A DNA stretch of 64,000 nucleotides from a virus (IMGVR_UViG_3300032236_001129:1-64000); one strand, 5' to 3'; numbered from the stretch's first letter, positions 8,185 to 16,936 are shown. The notes: a model not told the origin generated them from the letters alone. A program made the numbers and translations.

Positions 8185-11100
8185 TTACTGGAAGTCGCTA
8201 ACTGGAACGTGTACAGGAGAAGCTGGGTTGCTGTGAGGAGCAAATGTGACGTGAGGAGTTGCAAACTTCTTTGCACCTTTGAGTACGGTCTCCTTAGTAG
8301 CATTACCTCTCTGTACAACCTTACCTGTGCCAGGAATGTTTGATCCAGCTTCGTGTAGTTGAACAATACGTCCTTGGCCATGAACTGGGTGAACCATATC
8401 GTTTCCAACATTTACGCTGACTGGGCCAGCAAAGTTTCCAAATTGCTTGCTACGACCTTCGCTTGCACGACCAGCTTTAGCAGCATATGTTGGCTTTTCT
8501 GCAGGTACAGGTAATTTCTCACCATATACACGTTCCATGCTCTTTGGAACTGGCTTAATCTTTGCAGCAGCTTTAGATCCTGGTTTAGGTTCTTTAACTG
8601 ATTTAACAGGGCCGCCACTAAGCATATTCTCAGGTGTACGCATTGGCTGTGCAGCGATGCGCTCATTAAGAGTCTCAATGCTTACGCTGCCTTTGCGTGG
8701 CTTAGCCTTAGGCATGTTAGCTACAGGCTCAAACAAGGTAGTATTTTTCATCTTACCAAAGATCTTATTTTTTTGAGACTCTTCGCTTACTATTGAGTCA
8801 GTTGTTTTGTTTGCTTCGTTTCGTCTCTTTTGAGCTTTTGCTCCTTCAAACTTAGGCTCTACATAGTTAGCTTCACGTGGGTTTTCGCTTTGTCCCTGTG
8901 GGCGAAACTTGCTGAACTGATCAAGACTACGAAGCTCTTTAGCTTCTTCTCTACCAATGTGTCCAGCCTTTACAGCGGCAGCAACATCTGTTTTTTCTGG
9001 AAGATTTTGCATACGTGCGAATACTTCGGTATCACGTACTGGGCCACGATCATCAGCCATAACTTTAATAGACTTTTGACCTACAGCGCCCTTCTTACGA
9101 GCTTCCTTAGGAGTTAAGCCGATGGTATTTTTTTCCATCTTATAGGCAGCACCAACTTGGTTAACAATCTTTGCTTCATTGGTATTAAGACCTGCTGTAG
9201 CACCTGGACGATATACAGTTTTAATTGTATCTCCAAGCTCAACTGTACGCCATTGACGTCCAGCAGATACTTCTCCCTTTGCCTTACTAAATGCAGGAGA
9301 TTCTACGCTACCTACAGAACGTAGGCTAGGCTCACCAGTTTTACTTGGTGCTCCGCCGTATAGTTTTGTATAGGTAGTCTTTCTAGGGTTAACAATAGTA
9401 TTTTGTCGCTTCTCTGCTTCAGCAGCGGCAGCAGCCTTAGTTTGCTTCTGAACAGACTTAGCAGTCTTGTATTCGCTAGAAGTCATGTAAGCCTTTTTCT
9501 CTTCTGGAGAAAGAGTCTTGAGTTCTGATCTAGACTTATACTTTAAAGCTCCTGTAGCAGCTTTCTTTTTATATTCAGCACGCTCTTTAGGGGTACGACG
9601 ACCAAGCTCTTCAGATGTAAGGTATTCATATTCGTTAGGATTCTTAGGTTGCTCTACAATTCCGCTTTGGACCTTAGGCTTTTCACGAAGCTGTGGATTA
9701 AATTCAGTCGCTTCTTCCTTAGTAATCTTTCCCTGCTTAAGGGCAGTATTTACAGCCTTGGTATCACGAACCAACATTTCAGGTCCACGTCCCTTAGGTG
9801 GAACAGGGTTGGTTTGGAAGTGGAATGGGCGCTTTTGAGAAGTCATAGCCATATCGCCTGAAGCAATAGCTTTTCCGACCTTCTTTCCTGCACTCTTTCC
9901 AGCTGCTTTCTTTGCAGCTGCTTCCTTGTCAGAGGTCATAATAGAGCCCTGTGCAATGGCGTAATCAACGGCATGCATCTTTTGACCTTCTGGAACATTT
10001 GTAAGTGGGTGTTGAATCTTTCTCCATACATCGTCGCTATGAAGTGTCCAACCTTCATGGCTACTTACTGTCTCAGGTTCATGTGCCTTTATAGACTCCA
10101 ACATTCCTGATTTAGAGCTAACTGGCTTAGGAGCAGAACGTCCTACGCTAGTAACAAGGTTATTGTGCTCTGCACCTTCAACATACCCAGGAACTTGCTC
10201 AGCTCCCATTAAAGATTCAGTAGTATCTTCTGGAATATGAACCATAGGCTTTTCTACAGCAGTGCGAGTAAAGTCGTTAGGAAGTGATAGTGGACTTACA
10301 CGGCGAGGTTGTCCTGGCTCTGTCTTTTCCCATACAAATGGGTGAACAATACCCTTTTCATCTTCCCAACCCTTATGATGAGGTTGAACTTCATTAGCAA
10401 CATTAATCTTACGCTCAGAATCAGCCTTAAGAACTGCGGCAGACATCATAGCGTCAGTTTTTCTTTCAAACTTTTCTCTGCTTAAACCTGGTGCGCTTTC
10501 AACATCTTTCTTTTCTAAGCCAGGAATGTGGCGCATAGCGTATGCCATTCTCTGGTGAGGTCCACCAAGAATGTCTTGAGTAGTCTTAGGACGAGGATCT
10601 GTAGGCTTGAAACCTTCAACTTCCTTACCTGTACGCTTAGCTTTACGGTGTGCAGCTTGTGCAAGGCTTAAAGCATGTGAATTTACAGTACGTGTTGCTA
10701 CAACGTTTCCTGCAGCATCTTTAACGTCATATGGCTCATCTCCAGCAAATGAGATAGCTTCTGGTGCTTTACCAGTTGCAGCTGATACTACTGGGCGGGC
10801 TTTCTCAAGAGCTGCTTCAGCACGCTCTTTGAAAGATGTTTGATGGTAATCGGTATCTGCAGCTAATCCTCTATCCATAGGACGAAGAGAAGCTGAAGGA
10901 AGCATAGGATCATATTGAGGCTTACCAGGAATTGAAGGCTTTTCTTTGGTGAAGCGCATAGCTGCTTCTGTAATAGCCTGTCCTTCACGTGCACGTTGCT
11001 GACGCTCTAGCTTATCTGCATATGCCTTTTGAGCTTTTTCAGAGTTAGCTGCCTTTTGTTCAGGAGTAAATTCTTTAGGCTCTGTTTCTATAGCAGAAGA

Positions 11101-11676
11101 AGAAAGATCCCCCACTCTAACAGCTGCACCAATAGTAGAAAGATCAGGTCCACCAAGTGTTACGGGCTTTTCAAAGCGTCCACGCTTAGGTGGCGTAAAA
11201 ACTGTAGTTAAAGACTTTTCTTTTTCGGCAGCTTCTTTCTTAGCCTTTTCCTTATTAACTTCAAAATCACGTGTAGGATCTAATTCAATGCCTGCAGCTT
11301 TAGCACGACGTCCTTTACGGGCAGCATGTACTTGGGTTTTAAATGTTTCTTCTTTAGCAATTTTTTCTTTAGTTTCTTCAGCTTTGCGCTTTTCATAAGC
11401 TTTGCCACGAGGAATAGTAACTTTTTCAAGTCCAGGTACGCCTTCTAGCTTAGCAAGACCTGCTTGTAGGCGTGCTTCATCCTTAGCTTGACGCTCTTCT
11501 TTAGTTAGAGCTCCACCAATATTGGTAGCTTCACGGACACGACGATAGCGCTTACGTAGTTCTCTGCGCTCACCTGGTGTTGCAGGCTTAGTAGCTTCTG
11601 GTTCTTCCTTAACACCAAGGTTATCTGCGATAACTTGATCTTCGGGAGCAATGTCTAGTTTTTTCTTTTTCGCCAT
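8185..11676 (-). CDS. Giant disordered Lys/Ala/Glu-rich protein
   Basis: A 1163-residue, strongly charged protein of low complexity, with little predicted globular structure. It contains loosely repeated KERAEYKKKA / EEKKAYMTSSEYK segments near residues 690-740 and many short Pro/Lys linkers. Only the C-terminus looks folded: NDMVHPVHGQGRIVQL (about residues 1090-1105) resembles the opening strand of CarD/KOW-type SH3-like domains. No tape-measure transmembrane helices are visible, and its place upstream of the small HNH cluster does not fit a tape measure. It could be a DNA-condensing or internal virion protein. This is inference; the protein is the longest in the window. Confidence 0.8.
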   Translation of the reverse strand: MAKKKKLDIAPEDQVIADNLGVKEEPEATKPATPGERRELRKRYRRVREATNIGGALTKEERQAKDEARLQAGLAKLEGVPGLEKVTIPRGKAYEKRKAEETKEKIAKEETFKTQVHAARKGRRAKAAGIELDPTRDFEVNKEKAKKEAAEKEKSLTTVFTPPKRGRFEKPVTLGGPDLSTIGAAVRVGDLSSSAIETEPKEFTPEQKAANSEKAQKAYADKLERQQRAREGQAITEAAMRFTKEKPSIPGKPQYDPMLPSASLRPMDRGLAADTDYHQTSFKERAEAALEKARPVVSAATGKAPEAISFAGDEPYDVKDAAGNVVATRTVNSHALSLAQAAHRKAKRTGKEVEGFKPTDPRPKTTQDILGGPHQRMAYAMRHIPGLEKKDVESAPGLSREKFERKTDAMMSAAVLKADSERKINVANEVQPHHKGWEDEKGIVHPFVWEKTEPGQPRRVSPLSLPNDFTRTAVEKPMVHIPEDTTESLMGAEQVPGYVEGAEHNNLVTSVGRSAPKPVSSKSGMLESIKAHEPETVSSHEGWTLHSDDVWRKIQHPLTNVPEGQKMHAVDYAIAQGSIMTSDKEAAAKKAAGKSAGKKVGKAIASGDMAMTSQKRPFHFQTNPVPPKGRGPEMLVRDTKAVNTALKQGKITKEEATEFNPQLREKPKVQSGIVEQPKNPNEYEYLTSEELGRRTPKERAEYKKKAATGALKYKSRSELKTLSPEEKKAYMTSSEYKTAKSVQKQTKAAAAAEAEKRQNTIVNPRKTTYTKLYGGAPSKTGEPSLRSVGSVESPAFSKAKGEVSAGRQWRTVELGDTIKTVYRPGATAGLNTNEAKIVNQVGAAYKMEKNTIGLTPKEARKKGAVGQKSIKVMADDRGPVRDTEVFARMQNLPEKTDVAAAVKAGHIGREEAKELRSLDQFSKFRPQGQSENPREANYVEPKFEGAKAQKRRNEANKTTDSIVSEESQKNKIFGKMKNTTLFEPVANMPKAKPRKGSVSIETLNERIAAQPMRTPENMLSGGPVKSVKEPKPGSKAAAKIKPVPKSMERVYGEKLPVPAEKPTYAAKAGRASEGRSKQFGNFAGPVSVNVGNDMVHPVHGQGRIVQLHEAGSNIPGTGKVVQRGNATKETVLKGAKKFATPHVTFAPHSNPASPVHVPVSDFQ

Positions 11677-12452
11677 TATGGATTAACCTTTATACTCTTA
11701 GCTGTCTGAAGCTTACGACGTGCTGGATTGACTTTTGGTCCTGCTGCCGGTGTTACGACCGGTGGGGTAACGGATGGTTGTTGTCCTGCTGCTGCCGATT
11801 TAGGCATTGTTGATTTAGGAGTACTTGCTTTCTTACTCTTAGCTTTTTTAATAGGTTTAGTAGAAGTACTAGCCGCAGACTTATCAAAGTTTAAAAGTGG
11901 GTGGCCCTTAAGAGCATTACCGATATTTTGTAGTTGACCTGGACCTGCAACAAGTGGGGAAATTCCCTTAGAAGGGTCAGCGTGGTTTTCAGCAAGACCA
12001 GCACTAAGTTCCTTCATAGAGTTAAGATCAGTTACAGAAGCATGCTTCTTAGTTGCACGAGCAGCTGCTGCTGTCTTCTGAGCAATCTTAACTGCACCAG
12101 CGGTACTTTGATCAATTTGACCAATTTTATTAAGATGCTTTTGTTGTTCAAGTTGCTCGTCAATTACGCCTTGGTTTATTCCACGCTTCTCTAGCTCTGT
12201 GGTTCTAACACCTTCTAGAGCAGTATCATAGTGATGTTGAATTGCTGCTCGACCTGCAGAGGCAATAAGTCCTTGCTGTTCTCTGTGGGTATCACGATTT
12301 AGGTTAAGCTGGTGTTGGTAATCCATAAGTGCGGTTTCAACTTTCAAACCTTGAGCTTTTGAGATTGCACTTACAGCTGCGCCTAGGACTCCGCCGTTTA
12401 CACCGATATTGTTGCTTGCCTTAACCATGTTAGAGTTTAGTGCGTCCTTCAT
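11676..12452 (-). CDS. Ala-rich helical protein with basic Pro-rich tail
   Basis: A 258-residue protein. Residues 1-150 are helical and Ala/Gln-rich (GVLGAAVSAISKAQ...), with coiled-coil potential. Residues 195-258 are Lys/Pro/Ser-rich and probably disordered. Its stop overlaps the start of the 1163-residue gene (TAATG), and its own start overlaps the DUF7455 gene, so all three are coupled. Unknown; a virion-associated role is possible. Confidence 0.7.
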   Translation of the reverse strand: MKDALNSNMVKASNNIGVNGGVLGAAVSAISKAQGLKVETALMDYQHQLNLNRDTHREQQGLIASAGRAAIQHHYDTALEGVRTTELEKRGINQGVIDEQLEQQKHLNKIGQIDQSTAGAVKIAQKTAAAARATKKHASVTDLNSMKELSAGLAENHADPSKGISPLVAGPGQLQNIGNALKGHPLLNFDKSAASTSTKPIKKAKSKKASTPKSTMPKSAAAGQQPSVTPPVVTPAAGPKVNPARRKLQTAKSIKVNP

Positions 12453-12703
12453 ACAGATCCTAACTTTTCAGCTTCTATGTCAAGAAGTTTAGCAATTCCG
12501 CCCTTTTCTGTAAGCGCTTGGGCATTAATATTATAGTGATGCTGGCAAAAAGTCAGCATTCCACTAGGTAAGTTAACAACTACCTTTGCTCTAGCTGAGC
12601 ATTGGTCACATGCCACCGGCCCCAGCGCTAGCTCCAGATCCTGTAGAGACTGCGCCTGCTTCTCCGGCCTCTCCGCCTGCTGTGACTGCTGAACCACTGT
12701 CAT
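12449..12703 (-). CDS. DUF7455-family zinc protein
   Basis: An 84-residue protein whose core CDQCSARAKVVVNLPSG followed by MLTFCQHHYNINAQAL fits the actinobacterial DUF7455 pattern (Cys-x2-Cys, strand, Cys-x2-His zinc site). Family members are common in Actinobacteria and their phages; no function is established. The ATG at 12703 lies 98 bases inside the preceding Gly-rich gene and its GGAG is only one base away. A GTG near 12607, overlapping that gene's stop, is an alternative start that would give only the zinc domain. Confidence 0.75.
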   Translation of the reverse strand: MTVVQQSQQAERPEKQAQSLQDLELALGPVACDQCSARAKVVVNLPSGMLTFCQHHYNINAQALTEKGGIAKLLDIEAEKLGSV

Positions 12704-12899
12704 TCTCCTGACTCTCTTGTTGGGATGTTTCACTGGCTTCGTGATTGCTTCCTTCTGTGCCGCCCATACCACCACAGTTGTTACCCCAGCAACCCCACCA
12801 ACTTTGACCAGGTGCCCAGAGTCCTCCACGTCCTACAGAAACCACATGCTCATGCTTATGCTTCATGTGCTTCTTGAGATGATGATCTTTTTGATTCAT
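12606..12899 (-). CDS. His/Gly-rich small protein
   Basis: A 97-residue protein with a His/Lys-rich start (MNQKDHHLKKHMKHKHEH), a Trp/Gly centre (GQSWWGCWGNNCGGMGG) and a Gly/Ala/Ser/Glu tail. GGGAGA precedes the ATG by eight bases. Likely disordered, perhaps metal-binding through the His cluster. The last third overlaps the DUF7455 gene in another frame. Confidence 0.55.
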   Translation of the reverse strand: MNQKDHHLKKHMKHKHEHVVSVGRGGLWAPGQSWWGCWGNNCGGMGGTEGSNHEASETSQQESQENDSGSAVTAGGEAGEAGAVSTGSGASAGAGGM

Positions 12900-12940
12900 A
12901 TCGGTATTCTCCCATCAATAGAACTCTTAGAAATGCCAAA

Positions 12941-12960
12941 GGCCGGGATTTCTCCCGGCC
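12941..12960 (-). terminator. Intergenic hairpin
   Basis: GGCCGGGA-tt-TCCCGGCC, a perfect stem following the 256-residue virion-like gene in the leftward direction. The following U-run is short (TTTGG), so termination may be partial. Confidence 0.6.
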
Positions 12961-12983
12961 TCTGCGCTATTTAGTTTTAAAAA

Positions 12984-13754
12984 CTACCAGCCAAGTCCAC
13001 GTACGTGGATGTTGGTGTTTTCATTCTTAATTGATCCTGCTGGGTTCCAAAAACGCTGCAATGTAATAACGTCTTGTAGATCAGATCCAGGCCAGATTGT
13101 TCCACTGGCAGGTGTATCTAGACCAACAGCAGTTGCTGTTTCAAACTCAATCCAGCTAGAGTCATCATTATCGCTAAGTGCTGTGATTGTTACAGGATCT
13201 GAACCAAAATCATATTCGCTATTGTCGATCCAAACCTTGTCACCTACACGTAGCCCAACAAGTGCGCTATCTCCCCAACTGTTGGAGTCGTATGCATATA
13301 CACGAACAGTCTTATCTGTTGAGACGATTCCATTAATTTCTGGGTTGTGATAAGACATGAATAGGTTGAAGTTCAACTTAGTCAACATTTCATCAGCTTG
13401 AGCAACAGTCTTACGAACTAGATCTGGAACTACTTGTTCAATTCCTGGATCTTCATCTCCCGCATAATTTGGAATAAATGAAGGAAAGTCTGAGTAACCA
13501 AGTGCAGCAATAATATGGCTGTCAGCTGGAGTACGACTTACAAGATTGTTAAGGGTTTGGTAGTAATCTCCTGTTTCAAGGATATCACTAACATACTTTG
13601 TTGTGCCTGACCATCCTACGTTCTCATTACCAGCTGTATAAAGCTCAGCTGCTGAACGACCGTGATCTGGTTGCATAGCCATGTTTCCCCACACGAAGTC
13701 AACACGGACATTGCCCGCATCGTCAAGGTGGTATTCAGGAGTTGGACCTGACAT
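12984..13754 (-). CDS. Presumed virion protein, paralogue A, with degenerate PASTA-like domain
   Basis: A 256-residue protein, one of three tandem paralogues. Residues 12-33 carry the shared module (DDAGNVRVDFVWGNMAMQPD). Residues 86-110 carry a second shared block (GYSDFPSFIPNYAGDEDPGIE). Residues about 109-156 (VVPDLVRKTVAQADEML...) look like a weakened PASTA domain. The C-terminal 100 residues are strand-rich and differ from the paralogues. No signal peptide. I infer a capsid- or tail-surface protein in which the first module anchors to the particle. Confidence 0.7.
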   Translation of the reverse strand: MSGPTPEYHLDDAGNVRVDFVWGNMAMQPDHGRSAAELYTAGNENVGWSGTTKYVSDILETGDYYQTLNNLVSRTPADSHIIAALGYSDFPSFIPNYAGDEDPGIEQVVPDLVRKTVAQADEMLTKLNFNLFMSYHNPEINGIVSTDKTVRVYAYDSNSWGDSALVGLRVGDKVWIDNSEYDFGSDPVTITALSDNDDSSWIEFETATAVGLDTPASGTIWPGSDLQDVITLQRFWNPAGSIKNENTNIHVRGLGW

Positions 13755-13804
13755 TTTTACTTCCTATCTCTAGAGTGTTTAAGACCCTTACGTCTAAGGG
13801 AATA

Positions 13805-14821
13805 TTAAGCTAGTACCCAAGTACCTACTGTTGCGTTAGTATTTGGATTTGCAAGTACTCCGCCAGTAAGTGCAGTCAACTTACATACAGTTCCGCCTGA
13901 GTTGTAGGAGTCATTGTCTTCTACAGTGTTAACTGTCCAGTTTCTATTCAAACTTGTATTGGAGTTTCCAGCAGTTGTAATTGTTGCTCCAGCTGTAGGC
14001 TTTGTTGTACGGCCAAGTAGGAACATGTAAATTTCTCCGCCAGCACACGCAGCATGTCCTGGGAATGAGTTAGTTGAGAATCCAGCTACTGGGTGAGTTG
14101 TTACTACGTAGTTATAAACTACGATATTAACAACAGTTCCTGGGTTTACCTTAGTTCCAGCAGCAATGCTTTGTGACTTAACATGTAAGTTATTTCCTGA
14201 TGTAGCTCCATCTGTTGATGGGTCAGTGTTACCAAGAACAAGACCTGCAGCTGTAAGAGCCGCCTGAGCTGTTTCTGGATCAACCAAACCTACAAGGTTA
14301 GGTACTGTTGGGGCGGTATAAACCTGGTAATGGATTACATCTGTTGGGTTCTTAATACCAGTCGTTAGCTGATGAACTGTTCCATCATTTGCTAAAGTTC
14401 CAGGAAGTGTGCCATCGGCGTTTGAAGTGTTAAATCCAGCATTAGCCAATCTAGCTTGAGCAGCGCTTTCGGTTAGACCTTCAATATTTGGAACAACTGC
14501 CTCTAAACCGGTATCTCCATCTCCAGCATAGTTTGCAATAAACTGTGGGTAGTTTGAATAGCCAGTTGTAGCAATTTCATGGTTATCCCATGTAAAGGTC
14601 TGTTGACGATAATTTCCGCCGTCTCCTGTACCAAAGTTAAGAACATCCCAACCTGAAGCAAGAGATTGACTTCCTACTTCTTTAGAAACAGTCCAGTTAC
14701 CATCGGTGGTGATTTGACTTCCATTACCTGTCCAGGTACGTTGATCATTTGGTTGAATAGGGAAAGGTCCCCATACAAAGTCAACACGTGGATTTCCTTT
14801 ATCATCTACTGGATATGTCAT
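13805..14821 (-). CDS. Presumed virion protein, paralogue B, with two PASTA domains
   Basis: A 338-residue protein. Residues 6-28 hold the family module (DDKGNPRVDFVWGPFPIQPN); residues 87-110 hold GYSNYPQFIANYAGDGDTG. Two PASTA domains follow: VPNIEGLTESAAQARLANAG (about 110-169) and VPNLVGLVDPETAQAALTAAG (about 173-237), with the usual GTKVNPGTVVNIVV end. The C-terminal 100 residues are Thr/Asn-rich strands. PASTA domains in bacterial kinases and PBPs bind cell-wall muropeptides, so this could help a virion hold on to the Gram-positive wall. That last step is inference. Confidence 0.8.
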   Translation of the reverse strand: MTYPVDDKGNPRVDFVWGPFPIQPNDQRTWTGNGSQITTDGNWTVSKEVGSQSLASGWDVLNFGTGDGGNYRQQTFTWDNHEIATTGYSNYPQFIANYAGDGDTGLEAVVPNIEGLTESAAQARLANAGFNTSNADGTLPGTLANDGTVHQLTTGIKNPTDVIHYQVYTAPTVPNLVGLVDPETAQAALTAAGLVLGNTDPSTDGATSGNNLHVKSQSIAAGTKVNPGTVVNIVVYNYVVTTHPVAGFSTNSFPGHAACAGGEIYMFLLGRTTKPTAGATITTAGNSNTSLNRNWTVNTVEDNDSYNSGGTVCKLTALTGGVLANPNTNATVGTWVLA

Positions 14822-14973
14822 TAGTTGCGGCCTTTCGTCGTATACTCAACAAACTTGACTTCTTGCTTAGAGCCACAGTCTTCACATGGGTTGTAAAAAG
14901 CTTTTAGGCTCTTTAATACATCAGTAGATTGTTCTGTGTCATTGCACTTAACACACTTAATTTCAAATTTCAT
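14821..14973 (-). CDS. 50-residue zinc ribbon
   Basis: Starts MKFEIKCVKCNDTEQ and later has NPCEDCGSKQEVK: two CxxC knuckles about 28 residues apart, a classic zinc ribbon. AGGA before the ATG; TAATG overlaps with the virion genes on both sides, so it is translated with them. Function unknown. Confidence 0.65.
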   Translation of the reverse strand: MKFEIKCVKCNDTEQSTDVLKSLKAFYNPCEDCGSKQEVKFVEYTTKGRN

Positions 14974-15605
14974 TATAACCATCCTGCTGTGTTGTTTTTG
15001 GCTGGGTCATTTGTAAAAGCAGTAAACCAGATATCTGAAGGAGAGCAATCAATGTTTACTTCATTGCCCCAAGATTGATAGGAACCAACCACCATTCCAT
15101 CAAGGTCTTTTCCTGTAAAAACAGTTCCAGTTTGCCAATCAATATAAGTAATGTAGCTAGCAGGAATATACGACCAGAAAATAATTCCTGAATCATAACT
15201 TCCGCCTTGCCAATCATATTTATTTGCTCCACCGGTAAATGTAGCCTCTTTAAGAAAAGCAGGGTTTACACCACAAGTGCGAAGATACTCAATTAAATCT
15301 GGCCAACGCCCATCTCCAGACTTAGGAGAGTTATAACAAACTCCTACTGAAGGCCAAACAAATTGATTATCATTCCATTGACCATTAGCATTTGGGGAAT
15401 AAGGGTAAGCATCCCAACGAGTACCGCTAATAGCGTGGCTGTCTCCAGCACCTAGTACAGGTGGGATATATTGCCAAGAATAATTATTAAGTTCGCCAGG
15501 GCGTGAAACATAGTCGTCAGTTCGATCTAAATTTGGCTGCATGGGCATATTGCCAAATTCATACGCTACGATGGCGTTTCCAAGACTATCACGGTCTATT
15601 GTCAT
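14973..15605 (-). CDS. Presumed virion protein, paralogue C
   Basis: A 210-residue protein with the same N-terminal module as its two neighbours (DSLGNAIVAYEFGNMPMQPN, residues 6-25). The rest is rich in Trp, Tyr, Gly and Asn, with many short strands. One segment (WPDLIEYLRTCGVNPAFL) may be a remnant of the PASTA fold present in paralogue B. No signal peptide or membrane segment. Same inferred role: a particle-surface protein with a shared anchor and its own exposed domain. Confidence 0.65.
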   Translation of the reverse strand: MTIDRDSLGNAIVAYEFGNMPMQPNLDRTDDYVSRPGELNNYSWQYIPPVLGAGDSHAISGTRWDAYPYSPNANGQWNDNQFVWPSVGVCYNSPKSGDGRWPDLIEYLRTCGVNPAFLKEATFTGGANKYDWQGGSYDSGIIFWSYIPASYITYIDWQTGTVFTGKDLDGMVVGSYQSWGNEVNIDCSPSDIWFTAFTNDPAKNNTAGWL

Positions 15606-15645
15606 AGATAAAACCTTTCCTTAGGCGCTCAGTATGGCATAAGGG

Positions 15646-16212
15646 TTAGGCTTTTTGTACGTATGTATAAATCTTTCCGCCAGAATAGATATCGTGTTTA
15701 CAGGCAATCTCAATAGCCTTACGTAAAATCTTCTCTGCAGCCTCTGGACTTTTAACTTTATTGTATTCTAAAGCCTCAAGTGCTCCTAGAGCCACATCTC
15801 CACCTGAACCTGCGTAGTAGACGTTGCGGGCTTCACGGTCCCACGAGTAGTCTTCGAAGATTGGGTAGAGTACGCCACGGACGGAAATGATAAGGCTAGA
15901 GTCATGACCAGCAGCATCGCCGTCATCTTTGGCGTCGTAACCGGCTTTTATAAAAGTCTCACGCATCTGGGGGATAAACTTATTTGTAATGAACATATCT
16001 AAATTTTCATTAGCACGTGGTTTTGGAGGCTTCCAACCAAATTGGGTAATGTTTCCACCACGGGATGCACCAGAGACAGCAATTAGTACACCATTGTTAT
16101 CTACAACCTTAGAGGTAGCAAGATCCATATAGCGACCGTCTTCACTAGATGCACGGCTATCGCACCCAATGACAGACCAACCATCACCTTGTATAGCTAC
16201 AAGCGTTGTCAT
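15646..16212 (-). CDS. Proteasome beta-subunit/HslV-like Ntn hydrolase
   Basis: A 188-residue protein that reads like a proteasome beta-type subunit without a propeptide. It starts M-TTLVAIQGDGWSVIGCDSR: removing Met1 would expose Thr2 as the N-terminal nucleophile. Counting from that Thr, Asp17 and Arg19 (CDSR) are present, with a Lys near position 33-34 (ATSKVV) and SGAS at the Gly47 position. AGSGGDVALGALEAL matches the Ser129/Gly region, and DIYSGG gives the Asp166-x2-Ser169 pair. All expected catalytic residues are therefore there. It may cleave phage structural proteins or peptides, or assemble with or mimic the host proteasome. The fold call is firm; the target is unknown. Confidence 0.85.
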   Translation of the reverse strand: MTTLVAIQGDGWSVIGCDSRASSEDGRYMDLATSKVVDNNGVLIAVSGASRGGNITQFGWKPPKPRANENLDMFITNKFIPQMRETFIKAGYDAKDDGDAAGHDSSLIISVRGVLYPIFEDYSWDREARNVYYAGSGGDVALGALEALEYNKVKSPEAAEKILRKAIEIACKHDIYSGGKIYTYVQKA

Positions 16213-16249
16213 AGAACCCTCTCAGTAGTTAGGTGTAAATACTATCAGA

Positions 16250-16756
16250 CTAATCGATGGTGCCTTGTGTAAAGTTTTGGGGGTTGCTCTGAGGCAGGTT
16301 ACCTGCAGTAACTGCTTGCCAGCCCTTGTTCTTGTATCTAGATAGAACAGTATCGATGTAATCAGAGGTAGATGAGTACCCTTGGTAGTCATCCCACTCA
16401 TCGGGGGTAACTCCTGGGTATCCAACCATAGTGTTATCACGCATAAGGATAGCTAAGTACTGCTCGTCCTTGTTATACCCAATCTTCTGGGCACGGGCAC
16501 GACCTAGCGGGTTAGAGCTCTTAGCATCCATAACTTCATAGCCAACTCCAAAATCAGGATCCCCACTAAATACAGAGGGCATATTAGATGCAAGTACATC
16601 TAAGCCATCATTACGGGATCGGGGGGCTGGGCCTTGAACTCCTAGAGCACGCTCTGATCCAAGCTCTTGTGTTCTCTGTAAAAGGCTCGTACGCTTATTT
16701 GGGTATAGACGACCGTTACTACCACGGTAAAAACCCTTAGGGACGTCATCAGCCAT
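16250..16756 (-). CDS. KTSC-domain-like protein
   Basis: A 168-residue protein. The C-terminal part (about 88-150) has the KTSC layout: GYNKDEQYLAILMRDNTMVG, then YPGVTPDEWDDYQG, then SSTSDYIDTVLSRYKNKGW. KTSC domains are often fused to Lys-tRNA synthetases or nucleases and are of unclear role. The N-terminal half (basic, with NGRLYPNKRTSLLQRTQELG) is probably flexible. Confidence 0.6.
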   Translation of the reverse strand: MADDVPKGFYRGSNGRLYPNKRTSLLQRTQELGSERALGVQGPAPRSRNDGLDVLASNMPSVFSGDPDFGVGYEVMDAKSSNPLGRARAQKIGYNKDEQYLAILMRDNTMVGYPGVTPDEWDDYQGYSSTSDYIDTVLSRYKNKGWQAVTAGNLPQSNPQNFTQGTID

Positions 16757-16765
16757 AAGCTAAGT

Positions 16766-16936
16766 CTACTCTTTGCCGCCCCAGCCGCCACCTTTAAAGT
16801 GCGCTGGAGTTGCTTGCCAGATGCGAACTAGCTCATCGCCACACCCGGGGCAGGTTGGTGTATCTACTTCTTCAAAGGAACGGGTAATCTCATGTACCAT
16901 CTTGCATCGTGCACAGCTATAGTCGTATCTTGGCAT
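16766..16936 (-). CDS. FmdB-type zinc ribbon
   Basis: A 56-residue protein starting MPRYDYSCARCKMVHEI, with a second knuckle CPGCG and ending in FKGGGWGGKE. This is the FmdB/CxxC_CxxC family layout: N-terminal zinc ribbon, then the small P/A-x-FKG-GGW tail. Members occur next to many bacterial operons and in actinophages; their role is not settled. Too short for usual gene finders. Confidence 0.8.
   Translation of the reverse strand: MPRYDYSCARCKMVHEITRSFEEVDTPTCPGCGDELVRIWQATPAHFKGGGWGGKE

Noticed and set aside
8185-11676. Tape-measure identity for the 1163-residue protein
   Set aside because: No hydrophobic segments or repeats of the usual kind, and it lies among non-tail genes next to small HNH and zinc genes; tail genes are not seen in the window.
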